From Chaetoderma sp. LZ-2023a (lineage: Eukaryota > Mollusca > Caudofoveata > Chaetodermatida > Chaetodermatidae), in assembly GCA_034401795.1 (NCBI GenBank), contig CM067367.1, forward strand, positions 78,340,079-78,404,078: a stretch of 64,000 bases of DNA. The letters run 5' to 3'. Positions within the stretch are counted from its first letter, which is position 1. Every line of letters begins with the position of its first letter. Of the stretch, positions 31,698 to 43,671 are shown piece after piece. A program made the position numbers and the translations under genes. The notes under the pieces are model-generated. The model saw only the letters and a list, made by a program, of their open reading frames with translations, did not search any database and had not been told where the DNA came from.

Positions 31698-32557
31698 AAA
31701 CCGAAAGGATCCGCAGCAATATCTGCACTACAGAATACAATAATTTGCGCTCGTCCTCACCACCAGCTGACTGCTGGAGAGTCTGATTTTTGACCCATTA
31801 TATACTGCTTGTGGGGTCACAGATGGAACGCCACAACCAATCAGCGAGCGCGCTTCAGAGGCATGGAAGGGGGTCACGTGATGCGCTATAGTACCCACGC
31901 ACTGAGAGCATACACGCGCTAAGCCTATGGGGTTCAACATTTTGAAAATAGAATAAGCGGGCTCATTTAGCCATATCTCGGCCAATTCTTAACCAATTTA
32001 AAAATGGTTAAGTGTTTTGGAATCTACGCTTCATTCTGGTCATGATTAAGACCAAGAAAGGCGAGAACATCTAAAATGATTACAAGTCCCAACTCGGTAC
32101 TGTAAAAGATGCTTGATCTCTGATGCCCCCGCATGCGCTCTATGCGATCTTTCAGACTTAGTCATTTTACGTCCCTCTCGTAATCGGCTCTACACACACA
32201 TATCGTCCTAACAGGGAAGGGGTGGGGGGGGGGGGTGCAGGCTCGGAACGCATCCTGCCCGGCCGTCCCATGCCAAGACTAGCTGGGATGGTTCGTACCT
32301 GACCGGTCGATCCGTGCTACACAAGCATGTTCCTCATGGCATTGATTGGTGTGTAGTAGCTGTTCTATAAGTAGTCATGGCCATGCAAATATACATCTTT
32401 CTCAATAAGTATAGAACCCATTACATGCGTTGAGCTGTTAGAGCACACCGGACCACAGGCCATGTAAAACTAGAACACTTGCAATATGCATGAGTTAAAA
32501 AACAAGACACTTTTTTTCTTGGTCAGGGGTTGAGCCTGCAATGTTTGGAAAACTGAA
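31698..32557. other. No gene recognised
   Basis: Contains GGTCACGTG (E-box type) near 31871 and a G-run near 32222-32236. No exon or RNA gene could be supported. Confidence 0.4.
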
Positions 32558-32951
32558 CTATTTACTGTCCTCTTCAAAAGTTTTCTCACAACTCTCATCA
32601 GATGCAAAATATGTTTCATTATTCTGATGTGATATGTAATCATCCTTAACATTCCCGTCTCTATTAAATGATATGTCAGCAGATGATGCTGAAGAGGCAA
32701 CACGCATCTTAGATGGTGTTGGGGGCAATAATGGATGGAGAACACGAGACATGTTAGATATATACAACTAATCGCTTAGATCGACTTGGATGGGTTTGTC
32801 ACATAAACTCTCTCATCTTCAATGTTGCGCACAGTTGTGTCATCCAAAGCCAGTTTACCCTCGGCAGTCTTGCTGGGAGATGCTGACGTGTTTATAGCCA
32901 CTGCTGAGCACCGGTTCATTATGGGTCGAAGTGTAGTTATATCAGTGATTG
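32558..32951 (-). CDS. Candidate terminal exon of an unknown gene
   Basis: On the minus strand a TTTATTTTAG acceptor (32952-32953) is followed by 58 codons (TITDITTLRPIMNRCSAVAI.. to ERVYVTNPSKSI) ending at TAA 32778-32776. A second ORF, MSRVLHPLLPPTPSKMRVAS.. (32752-32558), starts 24 bases later. Composition looks like disordered protein. No family is recognised and no upstream exon was found. It could be part of a host gene or an old repeat. Confidence 0.3.
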
Positions 32952-33544
32952 TCTAAAATAAAAGAAAATATTAGACATGATTATATCATCTTAAATAGCC
33001 TTGTGCAATGTAGTTTGGGAAGCTGTAACTTGAACTATAACTTGCTGTAACTTTCAGATGAACTTTTAACTCTTCCTTCGCCAACATTTATGTAACAGAG
33101 TGAAATGGGCGCGCTTAGCAAATGTCCAAACTAGTTGCTTTTAGAGCAAGTTGGAGGATGTTCATTATGTGGCATAATAAGCCTACAAAGGAGGATTTTA
33201 ATACATTTTTAGAAATTTTGATCAATCATGGCCGAATGTCAACCAAAAGGTTAGTATTGGCGCAGAATTTCATACTTTTTAAATGGATCGAAATGGTCGG
33301 GAATTATTATTCTATAGTAAATCGAATTATTATGCTATAATAAATCGAATTATTACGCATATTGATATGCAATTATGACCCTGATGTTTCACATGCATGG
33401 CCATTTTTCCATTCTGTCTTTCTTAGCTGAAAATACATCATCTAACTGTTTTATTTGCGCTTACACGCGTGCACAGACTCGCAATCGCCGGCATTTGATG
33501 AAGATCCACAACCAGAATAAGCAGTGGACCTTTCTGAACTCCTT
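32952..33544. other. No recognisable feature
   Basis: AT-rich; two 69-72-codon plus-strand ORFs lack recognisable content. Confidence 0.4.
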
Positions 33545-33835
33545 AACTACGAATTTCCAAACAACTATGCAGGTAATTTGTTGAATATTTTGAAACTAAT
33601 TCGAATGTGTGCTGTTACTACATTATGCAGCAACAGCGCGCAGTCAATTTAGTTTCAAAATATTCAACACATGTCTATTAAATAGCAAAAACATACAATT
33701 CGTACAACGTGACTATTAATCATTAAAGATGGGTTATATCGATTCATTCATGACGTAATGCGTATGACGTCAGACCACACGCCACTTAGTTGATTACGCC
33801 GTCATGTGATGGAGGGGACCAGCTGGAAAGATGAG
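33545..33835 (+). repeat. Family A MITE with central hairpin
   Basis: GTTGAATATTTTGAAACTAA arm, TTATGCAGCAACAGCGCGCA centre, the TTTCAAAATATTCAACA arm, the CATACAATTCGTACAACGTG block and distal TGACGTCA at 33764-33771. Confidence 0.85.
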
Positions 33836-33847
33836 TTGCTTGGAGAG

Positions 33848-33965
33848 ATACATTTCTAGCTATGCTCCACCTATTTCTAGCGAAGCTCCACACACTTTGT
33901 GCGCGTGTTGGAATGGATGTATGTACTTTGATTCTTGAATTTCCAAAATCCCAATTTCAATGTAA
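33848..33965 (+). repeat. Family A MITE, left-end fragment
   Basis: TTTCTAGCTATGCTCCACCT and the following CGAAGCTCCACACACTTTGT and GTGTTGGAATGGAT blocks. Confidence 0.7.
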
Positions 33966-34131
33966 ATATTATTATGTTTATTTTAGTTATATGTGTTGTT
34001 ATTTTGTAAGGCGCTGCACGAGTACCTAACAAATACTCGTTCCAGAAACCAGTGTCACACTATACCCAGTTATTTATTAATTAGAAAATTATTCATATTC
34101 TAGAGATATATTATACTTGGTTCTTACACAC

Positions 34132-34250
34132 GCGTTGTTCGCTAACAACATTATGAATCCACTGGTGTATGTCGTGCCATGAAATCAATTCGAAATGAAT
34201 GTATTAATTAATTTATTTTCAAAACGACAGAAGGCCTTGACCTAGAATCA
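34132..34250 (+). pseudogene. GPCR remnant (TM7 and tail)
   Basis: Encodes ALFANNIMNPLVYVV and then a stop, followed in another frame by tail-like residues (INLFSKRQK). It corresponds to the GFANSVLNPLVYVLF motif of the receptor at 25606. Nothing upstream of TM7 remains, so this is a third, very decayed member of the receptor group. Confidence 0.65.
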
Positions 34251-34883
34251 AATCAAAGTAGACGAAAGCATTAATAAGAATGTGTATGGTCTAAGTGGAA
34301 TATCTTAAAATGAAGTCCAAGTGCACAGCCCAACTTAATTGAGTAACCGAGCTGGTAAAATTAAAAAAATTAGTCTTCTGGTAGTCAGCAAATGAACATT
34401 GACTAAACAAAATTTAGATTTTCTGACCAATAACCCTCCAGCGGACACACGATATATAGATTTGTGGGAGAACGTAAAGAATTTTTTGTGTGTAAATTCC
34501 AGTGGTAAATTTATAAAATATAATTTTCTTTTGACCTGTAAATGAACACATTTTTGCTTTCTTGAACGATCATGATCATTAAGGGTTTAATTGATAACAG
34601 TAGCGTTTCGAGTGCTTAGAGGCGCTGTTGACGCAAAAATAATAAATGATACACAAGAGAGGCCAGACCATCTGATTGGTTTTTTTGCAATTTCTATGGA
34701 TATTAGTCACACCAAGCTTTTGTTGGATCTGTGATTAGAGAAAGACACTTCTGCTAAATTACACACAACGATTTTAATTTAATTAAATAAAAAATAATAT
34801 GATGTAATTATATATAAAACTTAATGTTAAAATGGGTCAGTAGTTCAGGTGATGGTGTGTATTTACTAGCATGATTTCTTGTT
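34251..34883. other. No gene recognised
   Basis: AT-rich, with possible family B scraps (CCTGTAAATGAACACATTTT, then CATTAAGGGTTTAATTG near 34590). Confidence 0.4.
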
Positions 34884-35000
34884 CCTACTTTTGGGAGATG
34901 GTCTCAAACCATACCTTTTGGAGCAATACCATTGCGTCTAGTGCCATCCTCAATTTAGCCTTGTTTAAACACCTTGATAAATTGATGCCGCCGTCATCAC
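34884..35000 (-). pseudogene. LINE RT C-terminal scrap at tile edge
   Basis: Minus-strand DDGGINLSRCLNKAK followed by VLLQKVWFETISQK resembles the DGG...RI.KAR.AF..L...W...IS.K segment of CR1/RTE-type reverse transcriptases. It is cut by the gap on one side and by a stop on the other. Too short to place. Confidence 0.35.
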
Positions 35001-35500
35001 NNNNNNNNNNNNNNNNNNNNNNNNNNNNNNNNNNNNNNNNNNNNNNNNNNNNNNNNNNNNNNNNNNNNNNNNNNNNNNNNNNNNNNNNNNNNNNNNNNNN
35101 NNNNNNNNNNNNNNNNNNNNNNNNNNNNNNNNNNNNNNNNNNNNNNNNNNNNNNNNNNNNNNNNNNNNNNNNNNNNNNNNNNNNNNNNNNNNNNNNNNNN
35201 NNNNNNNNNNNNNNNNNNNNNNNNNNNNNNNNNNNNNNNNNNNNNNNNNNNNNNNNNNNNNNNNNNNNNNNNNNNNNNNNNNNNNNNNNNNNNNNNNNNN
35301 NNNNNNNNNNNNNNNNNNNNNNNNNNNNNNNNNNNNNNNNNNNNNNNNNNNNNNNNNNNNNNNNNNNNNNNNNNNNNNNNNNNNNNNNNNNNNNNNNNNN
35401 NNNNNNNNNNNNNNNNNNNNNNNNNNNNNNNNNNNNNNNNNNNNNNNNNNNNNNNNNNNNNNNNNNNNNNNNNNNNNNNNNNNNNNNNNNNNNNNNNNNN
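35001..35500. other. Assembly gap, 500 N
   Basis: Exactly 500 N. The LINE-like frame on its left does not continue on its right. Confidence 0.95.
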
Positions 35501-35501
35501 A

Positions 35502-35654
35502 GAAACAAATATAGAAGTAAATCCTCCACCAAAGAACCAATTCTATCCATCTGCAATGCATCGCGTCAGAGCCAGTTGGTTTGGAAATGTACAAACGGAT
35601 CATGCAATATATCATAAAGAATGTATCGTTTCTGATCTGAAAGAGCCAAATGAT
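35502..35654 (+). CDS. Unrecognised ORF fragment at tile start
   Basis: Open for 50 codons from the tile edge (ETNIEVNPPPKNQFYPSAMH .. ECIVSDLKRAK) to TGA 35652-35654. The amino-acid mix is protein-like, but no family is recognised and it may be chance. Any upstream part is lost at the tile boundary. Confidence 0.2.
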
Positions 35655-36174
35655 AAAGAGTAAAATGCATAGGGGATCTGGAATGTGGTCCCATTTCATA
35701 TCACTATTATCAAACAAATCGAAAATTATCACATTGCACTAAGTTTAGCGAGTGAAATGTGATAATTCCCGATGAGGTTGATCAAAGTAATACAAAAGGG
35801 GGACGAGTTTGATATATTTATCACTTAAACTGATCTTTTGAAAGATTTTACAATATAGTCAGTCCTTGAAACACGTTTTAACGCACCAGTGTGTGATGTT
35901 AGATTTCGGCTCTGCGAAGCATTGCTTACACAGAGTGCAGACCAATGTGCCACACAAATATTATGAAACATAAAACATTATTATTTCGGACATAACATTA
36001 CATTTCATCAAACATTAAAAATTTCCGCGTCAATCTTGCAACGTGGCTATGAAACCTGTGCCGTCTCACAGGGCGTGTGTGCCTATTACGCGTTATCGAG
36101 AACTGCTAAATGGGCTGAAAGCAGTATTTTATATGATAGCACAAGATATAGCTTGGACGACACTTAGTTTGTGA
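35655..36174. other. No recognisable feature
   Basis: AT-rich spacer without exons or clear repeats. Confidence 0.4.
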
Positions 36175-37485
36175 ATCATCATAGTAAACATATAATGTAT
36201 ATGCACAACAACAGATAATGAAAAGCTAGGGTGCACCACATATACTGCACACTTACTGAGAGGCTACAAGCATATAAAAAGGCAAGTGTATGCTGACATC
36301 ATCGTCTTTCATGCTTAATAGTCTGACACGTTGTACTAATTGTATGTTTTTACCATTTAACATAATAAACATTCCGTTGAATATTTTGAAACTAACTTGA
36401 CTGAGCGCCATTGATTCCATAGGCAGAAACAGCAACAAGTCAAACTATCCTCCAGATACTCAACAGCTTAAGTGTATTGTTTTCTGGAAATGGATAGATA
36501 GCTAGTTCAGGGATCGATCAATGCTAACACAAGCGAGGTGTGGTTGGGGCCTAGCCAGAGATTGCCGGGGCATAGGTAAATTTGGAAAGCTTTATTACAA
36601 GGCAACGATGGCAACATAACTACAGCAAGTCCAATGGCAATGCATCATAGTAAACATGTAATTTATAGGCACAACAACAGATAATGCAAAGCTTAGGTGC
36701 ACAACATATACTGGTCACTCACTGAAAGGCTACATGTATATATAAAAAAACAAGTGTCTGCTGACGTCATGAATGACTCGAAACAGTCCGTCTTTAGTGC
36801 TTAATAATCTGACACGTTGTACGAATTGTAGTCGTTCGCTACATGACGATGTGTGTGTGTTTATAATATACACACGCACAGACTGCGAGATACTGATTAA
36901 TGTAAATCAGATGTAGCATTGTTTGCCAAACTATTATCACTGGAAAAATAATGTAATGCGTGCGTGAATCATTTGACTGATTATTACTGGCCCTTGTCAA
37001 TTTCCCTTACCATCACACTAGCGGGCTAGCCTTAATTCATTCCCTAATAAACAGGAGTGATAGGTATACCTGTTCTGTATATTTGTAGTAAGGGAATGGC
37101 ATAGAATTCCTTATCTCACAGTCAATGGACCTTTCCGGATTTAGCTTTGACCCGCCCATCTCTAGCCAAGCTCCACCCACACCTCGCTCGTGTTGGGATC
37201 GATCGATCTCTGAATACTCTGACTATCAATTTCCCAAAAAACTACACAGGTAAGCTGTTAAATATTTTGAAACTAACTTGACTGAGCGCCATTGATGCCA
37301 TGAGGCCTATCCAGAAATGGGCGGGGCATAGGTAGAATTGGAAAGCTTCATTACAAGGCAACTGTGACAATATAACTACAGCAAGTCCAATGTAATTTAT
37401 AGGCACAACAGCAGATAACGCAAAGTTATGGTGCACAATATTTACTGGACACTTACTGAAAGGCTACATGCATATAAAAAAATGG
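36175..37485. repeat. Composite cluster: three copies of a 120-bp block interleaved with family A MITEs
   Basis: The block GCACAACAACAGATAATG .. CACTTACTGA.AGGCTACA .. TATAAAAA recurs at about 36175-36300, 36645-36785 and 37385-37485. A companion block (ATTACAAGGCAAC .. ATAACTACAGCAAGTCCAAT) precedes the last two (36586 and 37344). Family A copies fill the spaces: reverse at about 36345-36600, forward at about 37130-37330. TGACGTCA at 36762-36769. No genes. Confidence 0.75.
36890..37230 (+). repeat. Inverted partner of 58420-58770
   Basis: TTTGCCAAACTATTATCACT, TTACCATCACACTAGCGGGC and GGAGTGATAGGTATACCTGT, plus the start of a family A copy, all occur as reverse complement at 58420-58770. 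Confidence 0.8.
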
Positions 37486-38039
37486 TCGGTCGATTTTGAC
37501 AGTCATCTGTCACTAACGTAAATCCTATGCGCAAACCTATCGTCGCTTCAACAATTTGCGCGAATTTTAAATGCTTTTTCTTCGTCTAATTAACTTTGAT
37601 CACAATGTTTCAACATATATGTTGGAAGACCGTATGGTCCCTGTTCCACTACGTGTTCGTTTGTGTAATTCCGGATTGAAGAATCACTTACGTTTGTAAG
37701 ACACCAATTTTCGTACTGCAGCTGATGCAGTAATTTCGAATAGTACTTCTCTGAACGCTTTCACCACTGGAATTAGAAAACTCCAACATAAATAAAGGTA
37801 ACGTGTTTACCATTTTGGTAACTAGTTTGACTTGATCTGTTTGGCTTATAGGTAGCAAAACAGTGAAACATATTTCAGTCAAATTATTTTCAAATCACTC
37901 AACATAATATTACGCTTGAGCTCATACATCATAAATGATCTGTTGTTGTATCTGGTATGTAGTGGTGAGATTTTTAAAATTGTTTCCTTTTATTATGATC
38001 TAAAACATCGGATTCTGGATTGTGTAAACTACCTATTAT
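37486..38039. other. No gene recognised; decayed family A hairpin
   Basis: About 37790-37905 keeps a weak hairpin (GGTAACTAGTTTGACTTGAT .. AGTCAAATTATTTTCAAATC). The rest is featureless. Confidence 0.4.
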
Positions 38040-38990
38040 CAAACAATACTTTAATCCTTGAAACCTCAAAGTGATAACTATATGGTTGAATGTTTTGGAG
38101 CTAGTCCGACTGGAAGCTGCTGTTGTCATAGGTAACAACCTCACCCACTCTTCACACATGCTTAGAAACAGTAAACAAAATGTTCCCTACGCCATGGGGG
38201 ATGTGGTTGATCCTTTACCCCTTGAAACCCCAAAGCATATCATGAGCTAACCATCATATAATAAATATGGTCTGCAGAAATTCAGCAGTAGGACAGCAAA
38301 TATAGGGTTCATGGTCAGCTTTTTGGACTGAGACTTAAGCCTAAATTTAACCCCAGAGACCCCTGAAAACCCAGAGTGTGAATTATATGTCTAGTTAAAT
38401 ACTAGCCATGCTAATTGTTTTTATTGTATTAATCTATACTTACTGCACCTGTATTATTATTTATGTATTCCTTCAAAGTAACCAGTGCAGCTTTTTGGGC
38501 TAGTCTTACTCACTACAAATGTGTGCGTGTTCTTCAACACCCGATTATATATAGTCTTAGCTATACTACCAATTATATTTGGTTTCAACTGTAAGTTTAA
38601 GCTCTGGCAAGTTTTAATATTTTGGAGCTAGTTTGACTGGAAACTGTTGTTGGCATGGGCAGCATCACCCTACCCCTCCCCCCTCCACCCCCACTGTCTT
38701 AAAACATTCAACATAATGCTCCCTACATCAGGGGGGTTGAGTTTGATCCTATAACCCTTGAAACTCCAACATGTCAACAATATTAAGCTAGTTTCAAGAT
38801 AGCCAGTGTGGGCTTCTATGCTAGAGCAACTCCATATAAATGTTGTGTTCTCCAACACCCACATAACTAAGTATGTAGTGGACTAACATTACTCCTTTAA
38901 CCCTGAAATCACAAAGTGTCAACTTTATGTCTAGTTTCTGAATGTTTTTGAAGCTAGTTTAATTGGAACCTGTTGTTGTTCTTGGCCTAT
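38040..38990. repeat. Array of three diverged family A-like units
   Basis: TTTTGGAGCTAGTCCGACTG near 38093, TTTTGGAGCTAGTTTGACTG near 38621 and TTTTGAAGCTAGTTTAATTG near 38948, each followed by an AACTGTTGTTG-type centre. They are linked by CCCTTGAAAC.CCAAAGTGTC blocks. Old and non-coding. Confidence 0.55.
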
Positions 38991-39186
38991 AAATGGACTT
39001 CCACTAAACACAAATTAAGATTTTCTGGACAAATCTTGGCCATTAAAGCTTAAAAGGGTTAAGAGTTGTGTATGTTCATAGTTGAGCCTGATCTATGTGG
39101 TAAGGATAATAACTACGACATGGACGCGGGGCTGGGGCTGGTGCTTTTTGCCCATGTCCCAGCGTGTGCGTTCATCAAATGCGCTC

Positions 39187-42100
39187 TTAGCCTGTATTGT
39201 TGATGTCTTGTGGGTCCATGCAGTGGAGTTGATGGATCCAGTGATGTTCTTTTTGTCGTCTCCATTTGGTGGATTCTGGATCCTGTGGATCTGAAGAAAG
39301 GACTTGGATAATGCGAAACTGCATGTCGTTTCTGCAGTGGTGTGTAGTGTTGAAGTGACTGAAAGCGGGGGTGTCGTATGCAGCCTTCCTGTAGAAATAG
39401 GTGATACTTCTTAGGTGTTCCTTTATTCTAACACCAAAGGTTCGCAAAGTTTCTCCAACATACTGTTTTCCAAAGAGCGTGCAGGAGAGTAGATATATGA
39501 CGTTGCGTGTCTTGCAGTTGCCTGTGATCTTACATCTGTATGTGTAGCCAGTATAGTTGCCGGTGAAGAAAAGATTTTTTCCCATACCTTTGCAGATGTT
39601 GCAATTTTGTGTTTTGCAGGCCTCAAATGGATTACGGAATGCAGGTTTATCTTTTTCTTGATTAACCAAGCGAGCTCTGACTATTTTGTCACCTATTGTT
39701 CGGATTCCTACAGTAGCCGAATTTTGGTGGGTTCGGGTAGGCTAAGCGGCATATAGCATTTGATTCCAGTAAGGGTCAGGAGCGTAAGATTATCCTTTTT
39801 GCAAGGACACTGGTGTCTGTAGTCACGTATAAAGAAAGAATCGTTGGAATTCTTCTGTTTACTGTTAGATGAGTTGGAGGCAGGTGGGTAAAGTATGTCG
39901 GCCCTTTTTAAAGCCAGAGCTTTTTCAAATGCAGAGCCCAGTACTGAATGTGGGTACCCACTTTCTAGGAAGTGTTCACGGAGGTTGTTTCCATGTGTGA
40001 TGAAGTCGCTTGTGGGTGTGTAAATCCTGTGGATGCGTTGGAATTGGCCAAATGGGCTGGTGGTCTTACAAGCCTGTGGGTGAGCCGAGTTGTAGTGCAT
40101 GTAACCGTGCGTGTTAGTGGGCGTGTTAAAAAGTGAGAATTCTATATATTTCTCTGGAGTGAGTAGGGCAAGTGTGTCCAGGAAGCTGCCGCTATTCTTT
40201 GAGAACTCGTGTGTGAATTTAATGCTGTGGTGGCAGCTGTTCATATATGTTATGAATGCTTCTAGCGCTAGCTAACGATGTTCCCGGATCATGAAGACAT
40301 CATCTATGTATCTGAGATAGAGGGACGGCTGGTATGGTTCTTTCATGAGCAGTTGAGTTTCCAGGTCTGCCATAAAGATGCATGCATATGTGCAGGCTGC
40401 CTTGCTGCCCATGGAGGTGCCCCCTATTTGTAAGTAGTGGTCGCCATAAAATTCGAAATTGTTGCACTCCAGGACGAGTTTGAGGAGGCTGAGTAGTCCT
40501 CTGATGGAGAGCTTTCCCATGAATCCGTGTGTCCGGACGAAACGGCTAACCGCCATGAGGCCTTCCCTGTTGGGTATGTTGGTGTACTGAGATGTGACGT
40601 CCATGGTGACAAGAAGGGTATTGTTTGTGGCATTTCCGTATACTTCGAGTTTTTTATGAATTCTGTGGTGTTTTTAACGTATAAGCGTATCTTGGTGACA
40701 TGCTGTTTAATGTGTTCGTCCACAAAGCTGCTAATTAGTTCTGTGGGACACCCGTTTCCACAGATAATGGGTCTGCCTTATATCAAACCGTTTTTGCGCA
40801 CTTTGTGGGTTTTAGGCAGGAGGTAGAATCTTGCTGTTCTGACCGGATTAGGAATCAGCTGTGTGGCGATTTCTGGTTCTATTTCACCACTGGCTACCAG
40901 TTGGTCTAGACGTTTATTGACCAAATTAGAGTGGTGTTCAGTTCTGTCAGACTCTAATTTCATGTAGAAGTTAGAGTCTGAAAGCTGCCTATGAACCTCA
41001 GCTATGTAGTCCTCCTTTGGCATGACCACAGTAGCTTTACCCTTGTCCGCTTTCTTTATGACCAGACCTGGATTATCGAGTAGTTGAACAATGGCCTGTT
41101 TTTCAGGGATTGTTGTGTTCCCTGTAGTACGCCTGTAATGGGTGTGTTGTGGTACCTCATTTTTCACTGTTCTGTTAAAGCTATCTAGAAGGAAGTCCGC
41201 ACCGGGGTTTGGGGTAAAGGTTTTAGGTGTCCCAAATTTCTTTTTAATTAGGGCAGTAAAACCTTCCTCCAGAGACAGCTACACGGGCGGTTGCACGAGG
41301 GCGTGCTCATCCTCTGCCAGTGGTATCAGGCGGTCATGGGGGCATATGGAAGGGGAGTAAAATGTAGGCGTAACCTTAGATTCCTGAAAAACCTGTTTAG
41401 ATCAGACATAAGTTTTCCCATGTCTGGTTCATCTACGCTAAAGCTAAACCCTAGACCTTTTTCTAGGGTTTTGATTGTGACGTCATCAAGTTCGTAATCT
41501 GAAGTATTGACCACAAACTTAGAAGAGTACGGTTGTGAATATTTATTTGAGCCATTTCTGTTATTCTTGTGGTTAGCAATGGGCGTGAAAGACAGATTAA
41601 AAACAGATTTTGATACAATATTGTTTGATAGTCAGAAGCGGGAGTTCTCGCATTCCAGGATACTTTGGACAACCTCCACTAGTTCAAAGGAGCTGTGCTG
41701 CTGTCTGTCCGGGTGGGATCTCGGTTGTCTGCGCTAGCCTGCTTAGTCCTGCATCCTTCTAGTTATAGCACCATGGTTGTCCTGGCGGTTTCCTGTTGGT
41801 TTAGGCTTGAGTAGTTCCCTCTTCTAGGTGATGTGCTCCTGGGCCTGCTGGCGGTGCGACGTAGTGTGGCATGGATGGCATTTCTAGCTGCTGTGGTAAA
41901 CTATTTGTCCACATCCTCTAGTAAAGTTGTTTCCAGTGCGTTGCTCATAGACCGTTAGTGTTAGGTCTAGGCTCATGGATTTCAGTTTCTTGTTCCAGTC
42001 ATTTAGAAAAATGGTGTCGTGTTTGGGTACTTGGTAGGCAATGCGTGGTAAGAATTGTGCTGATAGTTCCTCGCTGTCCAGGCTTGGGATTAGTTTATCC

Positions 42101-42510
42101 TTTCTGGACCTGATGTGTGCTACTTTGCATGACGAGTTCCTCCATAGGCGGTAGGTACCCATGAAATCAGGCGGAATTATGGGGGCCCCGTATACATTTG
42201 TGTTAGCAGTGCCCCTCTCTGTATCCATTTCTTCCTGGCTAGTGATCCGTCTGTTCTTGGACGATGGTCATTGTTCTAAGGGTTACTGGATGATATGGAT
42301 CACTACTGAACGTTGGTGGTTGTTGCTTGCTTGTGGACTAGCAGGGTTACTGGGCGGTGCCCCTATCCTAGTTGTAAACGTTGACGCTAGAGCCTCGGTG
42401 CATTTGCTCATGCGATGTCCGTCTAGCAGGATCTCTGAATCCACCGATCTGAGAGACAACTTAGAGACGGTGTTGTGGACCCTTCTAAATCTAGATGGAG
42501 GGCCAACATG
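39187..42510 (-). pseudogene. Penelope-like element 1: RT and GIY-YIG endonuclease, broken
   Basis: Minus-strand order: N-terminal region (42228-41884, then SDYELDDVTIKTLEKGLGFS at about 41500); fingers (KKADKGKATVVMPKEDYIAE at about 41070, ARFYLLPKTHK at about 40815); a stop at about 40776; palm (MDVTSQYTNIPNREGL at 40604, GTSMGSKAACTYACIFMADL, catalytic LRYIDDVFMI at about 40310); connection region (FLDTLALL, RPVIA-type linker lost); and GIY-YIG endonuclease 39669-39187 (RNVIYLLSCTLFGKQYVGET, then HHWIHQLHCMDP). At least five frameshifts or stops separate these parts. PLEs copy themselves by target-primed reverse transcription with a telomerase-like RT. This copy is dead. Confidence 0.85.
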
Positions 42511-42540
42511 ACAGATATGCAGATATGGCTTCGTTGAAGA

Positions 42541-43053
42541 AGTGTAATAAAGACGTATTATCTCTCGGCAAATTCTTAAGATCTTATGCTGAGATCTGTT
42601 TTGACTCGAAGTCTGAATGGTTGGGAGCTCATTTTGCTCCCTCATTTTATACTCTCTGGCCTGAGCACCGCTGATGTTTGAGGTGCCCGGGTACCAATAC
42701 GGATACGCTGGGGCACTGCTGAAGTGCCCTCTAGAATAGATGAAAAACGAGGGGCACCGCTGGCGTGCGCGGTGCCCGTTTTGGAGAGGGCATCGTTGGG
42801 TACCCTCGGTGGGGTGCGGGTGGGGGTGTGCACCATGGGCATCCGGCGGCGCCCTCATTGGGGGACCATGGCGTTTGCGGTGCCCTTGCAAAGTGAATGG
42901 GGTACCATATGTGTAGCGGTGCCCACTGGAAAAGTGTATGTTGAGTGCCTTTTTCCATTTACATGGTGCCTGCTTTAGGAACCATCGAGTGGGTTTACGC
43001 CCGAGCCCGTGTTGACTGACTGAAGCCAGACATGGGTTATGGCGCAGGCCCGC
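42541..43053 (-). repeat. PLE 1 terminal repeat (inverted arm 1) with TATA box
   Basis: On the minus strand it reads GCGGGCCTGCGCC .. GGTGCCC-rich tract .. GAGAGTATAAAATGAGGGAG .. GAGAGATAATACGTCTTTAT and leads into the PLE coding region. The same sequence occurs on the plus strand at 43672-44100. The TATA (about 42645-42652) is placed to drive the PLE. The 319-codon ORF over it (42283-43242) is composition-driven. Confidence 0.75.
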
Positions 43054-43671
43054 TGGGGAAGACAGTGGGTGGGGGTGTGAGGGTGGGGTGGGGTGGGGTT
43101 GGGGTGGGGCTAGGACTCTAGAATCCAGAGACAACATTTGTCTTGTTGATATTGGCAATACATTTCTGGGTGACGCATGACGTCCTAGAGGTGTCTGTTC
43201 CTCGTTGCTAGGCAGAGAATAGTGAGAAGTGACGTCATGCATTTATGACGTCTTAAAGGTTAGTACGGGGCAAGGCCCATAGAGACAAGAACATCCCTCG
43301 TCTTCCATCGAGCCCTATATCTGGTCTACTGGCATTTGCCGACAAGGTGCTAAACATACAAGCACTTCTGCAAAAAATACAAATCGGAACAAGAAACCGT
43401 TGAAACTTCTCAATGCTTTGTAGCCCCTTTCGGGAAAACAGGTTGCTCCCAAACAGATACCACAACTTCTGTTTGCAAAAAATCCCTGTTTGTGTAGACC
43501 TGTTATAAACGCCAATAAACGACATCTGATGAGTATCCAAGAAACATTGGAACGAAACGCTATAAGTATGAATCATCAACACGAAGCAACACATGCTATT
43601 GCAGGATACAAAGGGGTTGAGGAAAGGACATCAGTACAGTTCTGCCAACCACCACCCCATACTCCACAGTG
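43054..43671. other. Spacer between PLE 1 inverted arms
   Basis: A G-rich patch near 43080-43110, TGACGTCA at 43230-43237, and a 113-codon minus-strand ORF (43253-43594) without a recognised domain. It contains the hammerhead-like core at 43526. Confidence 0.5.
43526..43568 (+). ncRNA. Hammerhead-ribozyme-like core
   Basis: CTGATGA (43526-43532) is followed by a stem II hairpin (G-TATCCAA / TTGGAA-C with one bulged A and loop GAAACA), GAAA (43554-43557), a 2-bp stem III (AC / GT) and GTA (43566-43568) as a possible cleavage site. These are the conserved hammerhead core elements, and very short stem III is reported for PLE hammerheads. A convincing stem I was not found, so activity is doubtful. 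Confidence 0.4.

Noticed and set aside
32200-32400. Possible tRNA or structured RNA in a GC-rich patch
   Set aside because: No B-box-like GGTTCGAATCC motif and no cloverleaf could be drawn. No convincing tRNA was found anywhere in the window.
32580-32610. CTGATGAGAG (minus strand) as another hammerhead
   Set aside because: No stem II pairing before the GAAA and no stem III; a chance match.
36175-37485. Regularly spaced repeats as a CRISPR array
   Set aside because: Units are about 120 bp, unevenly spaced and interleaved with MITEs in animal DNA.
42283-43242. A 319-codon minus-strand ORF rich in Pro, His and Arg
   Set aside because: It covers the PLE 1 terminal repeat and promoter; the reverse-complement copy at 43672 is open in a different way. 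Composition explains it.
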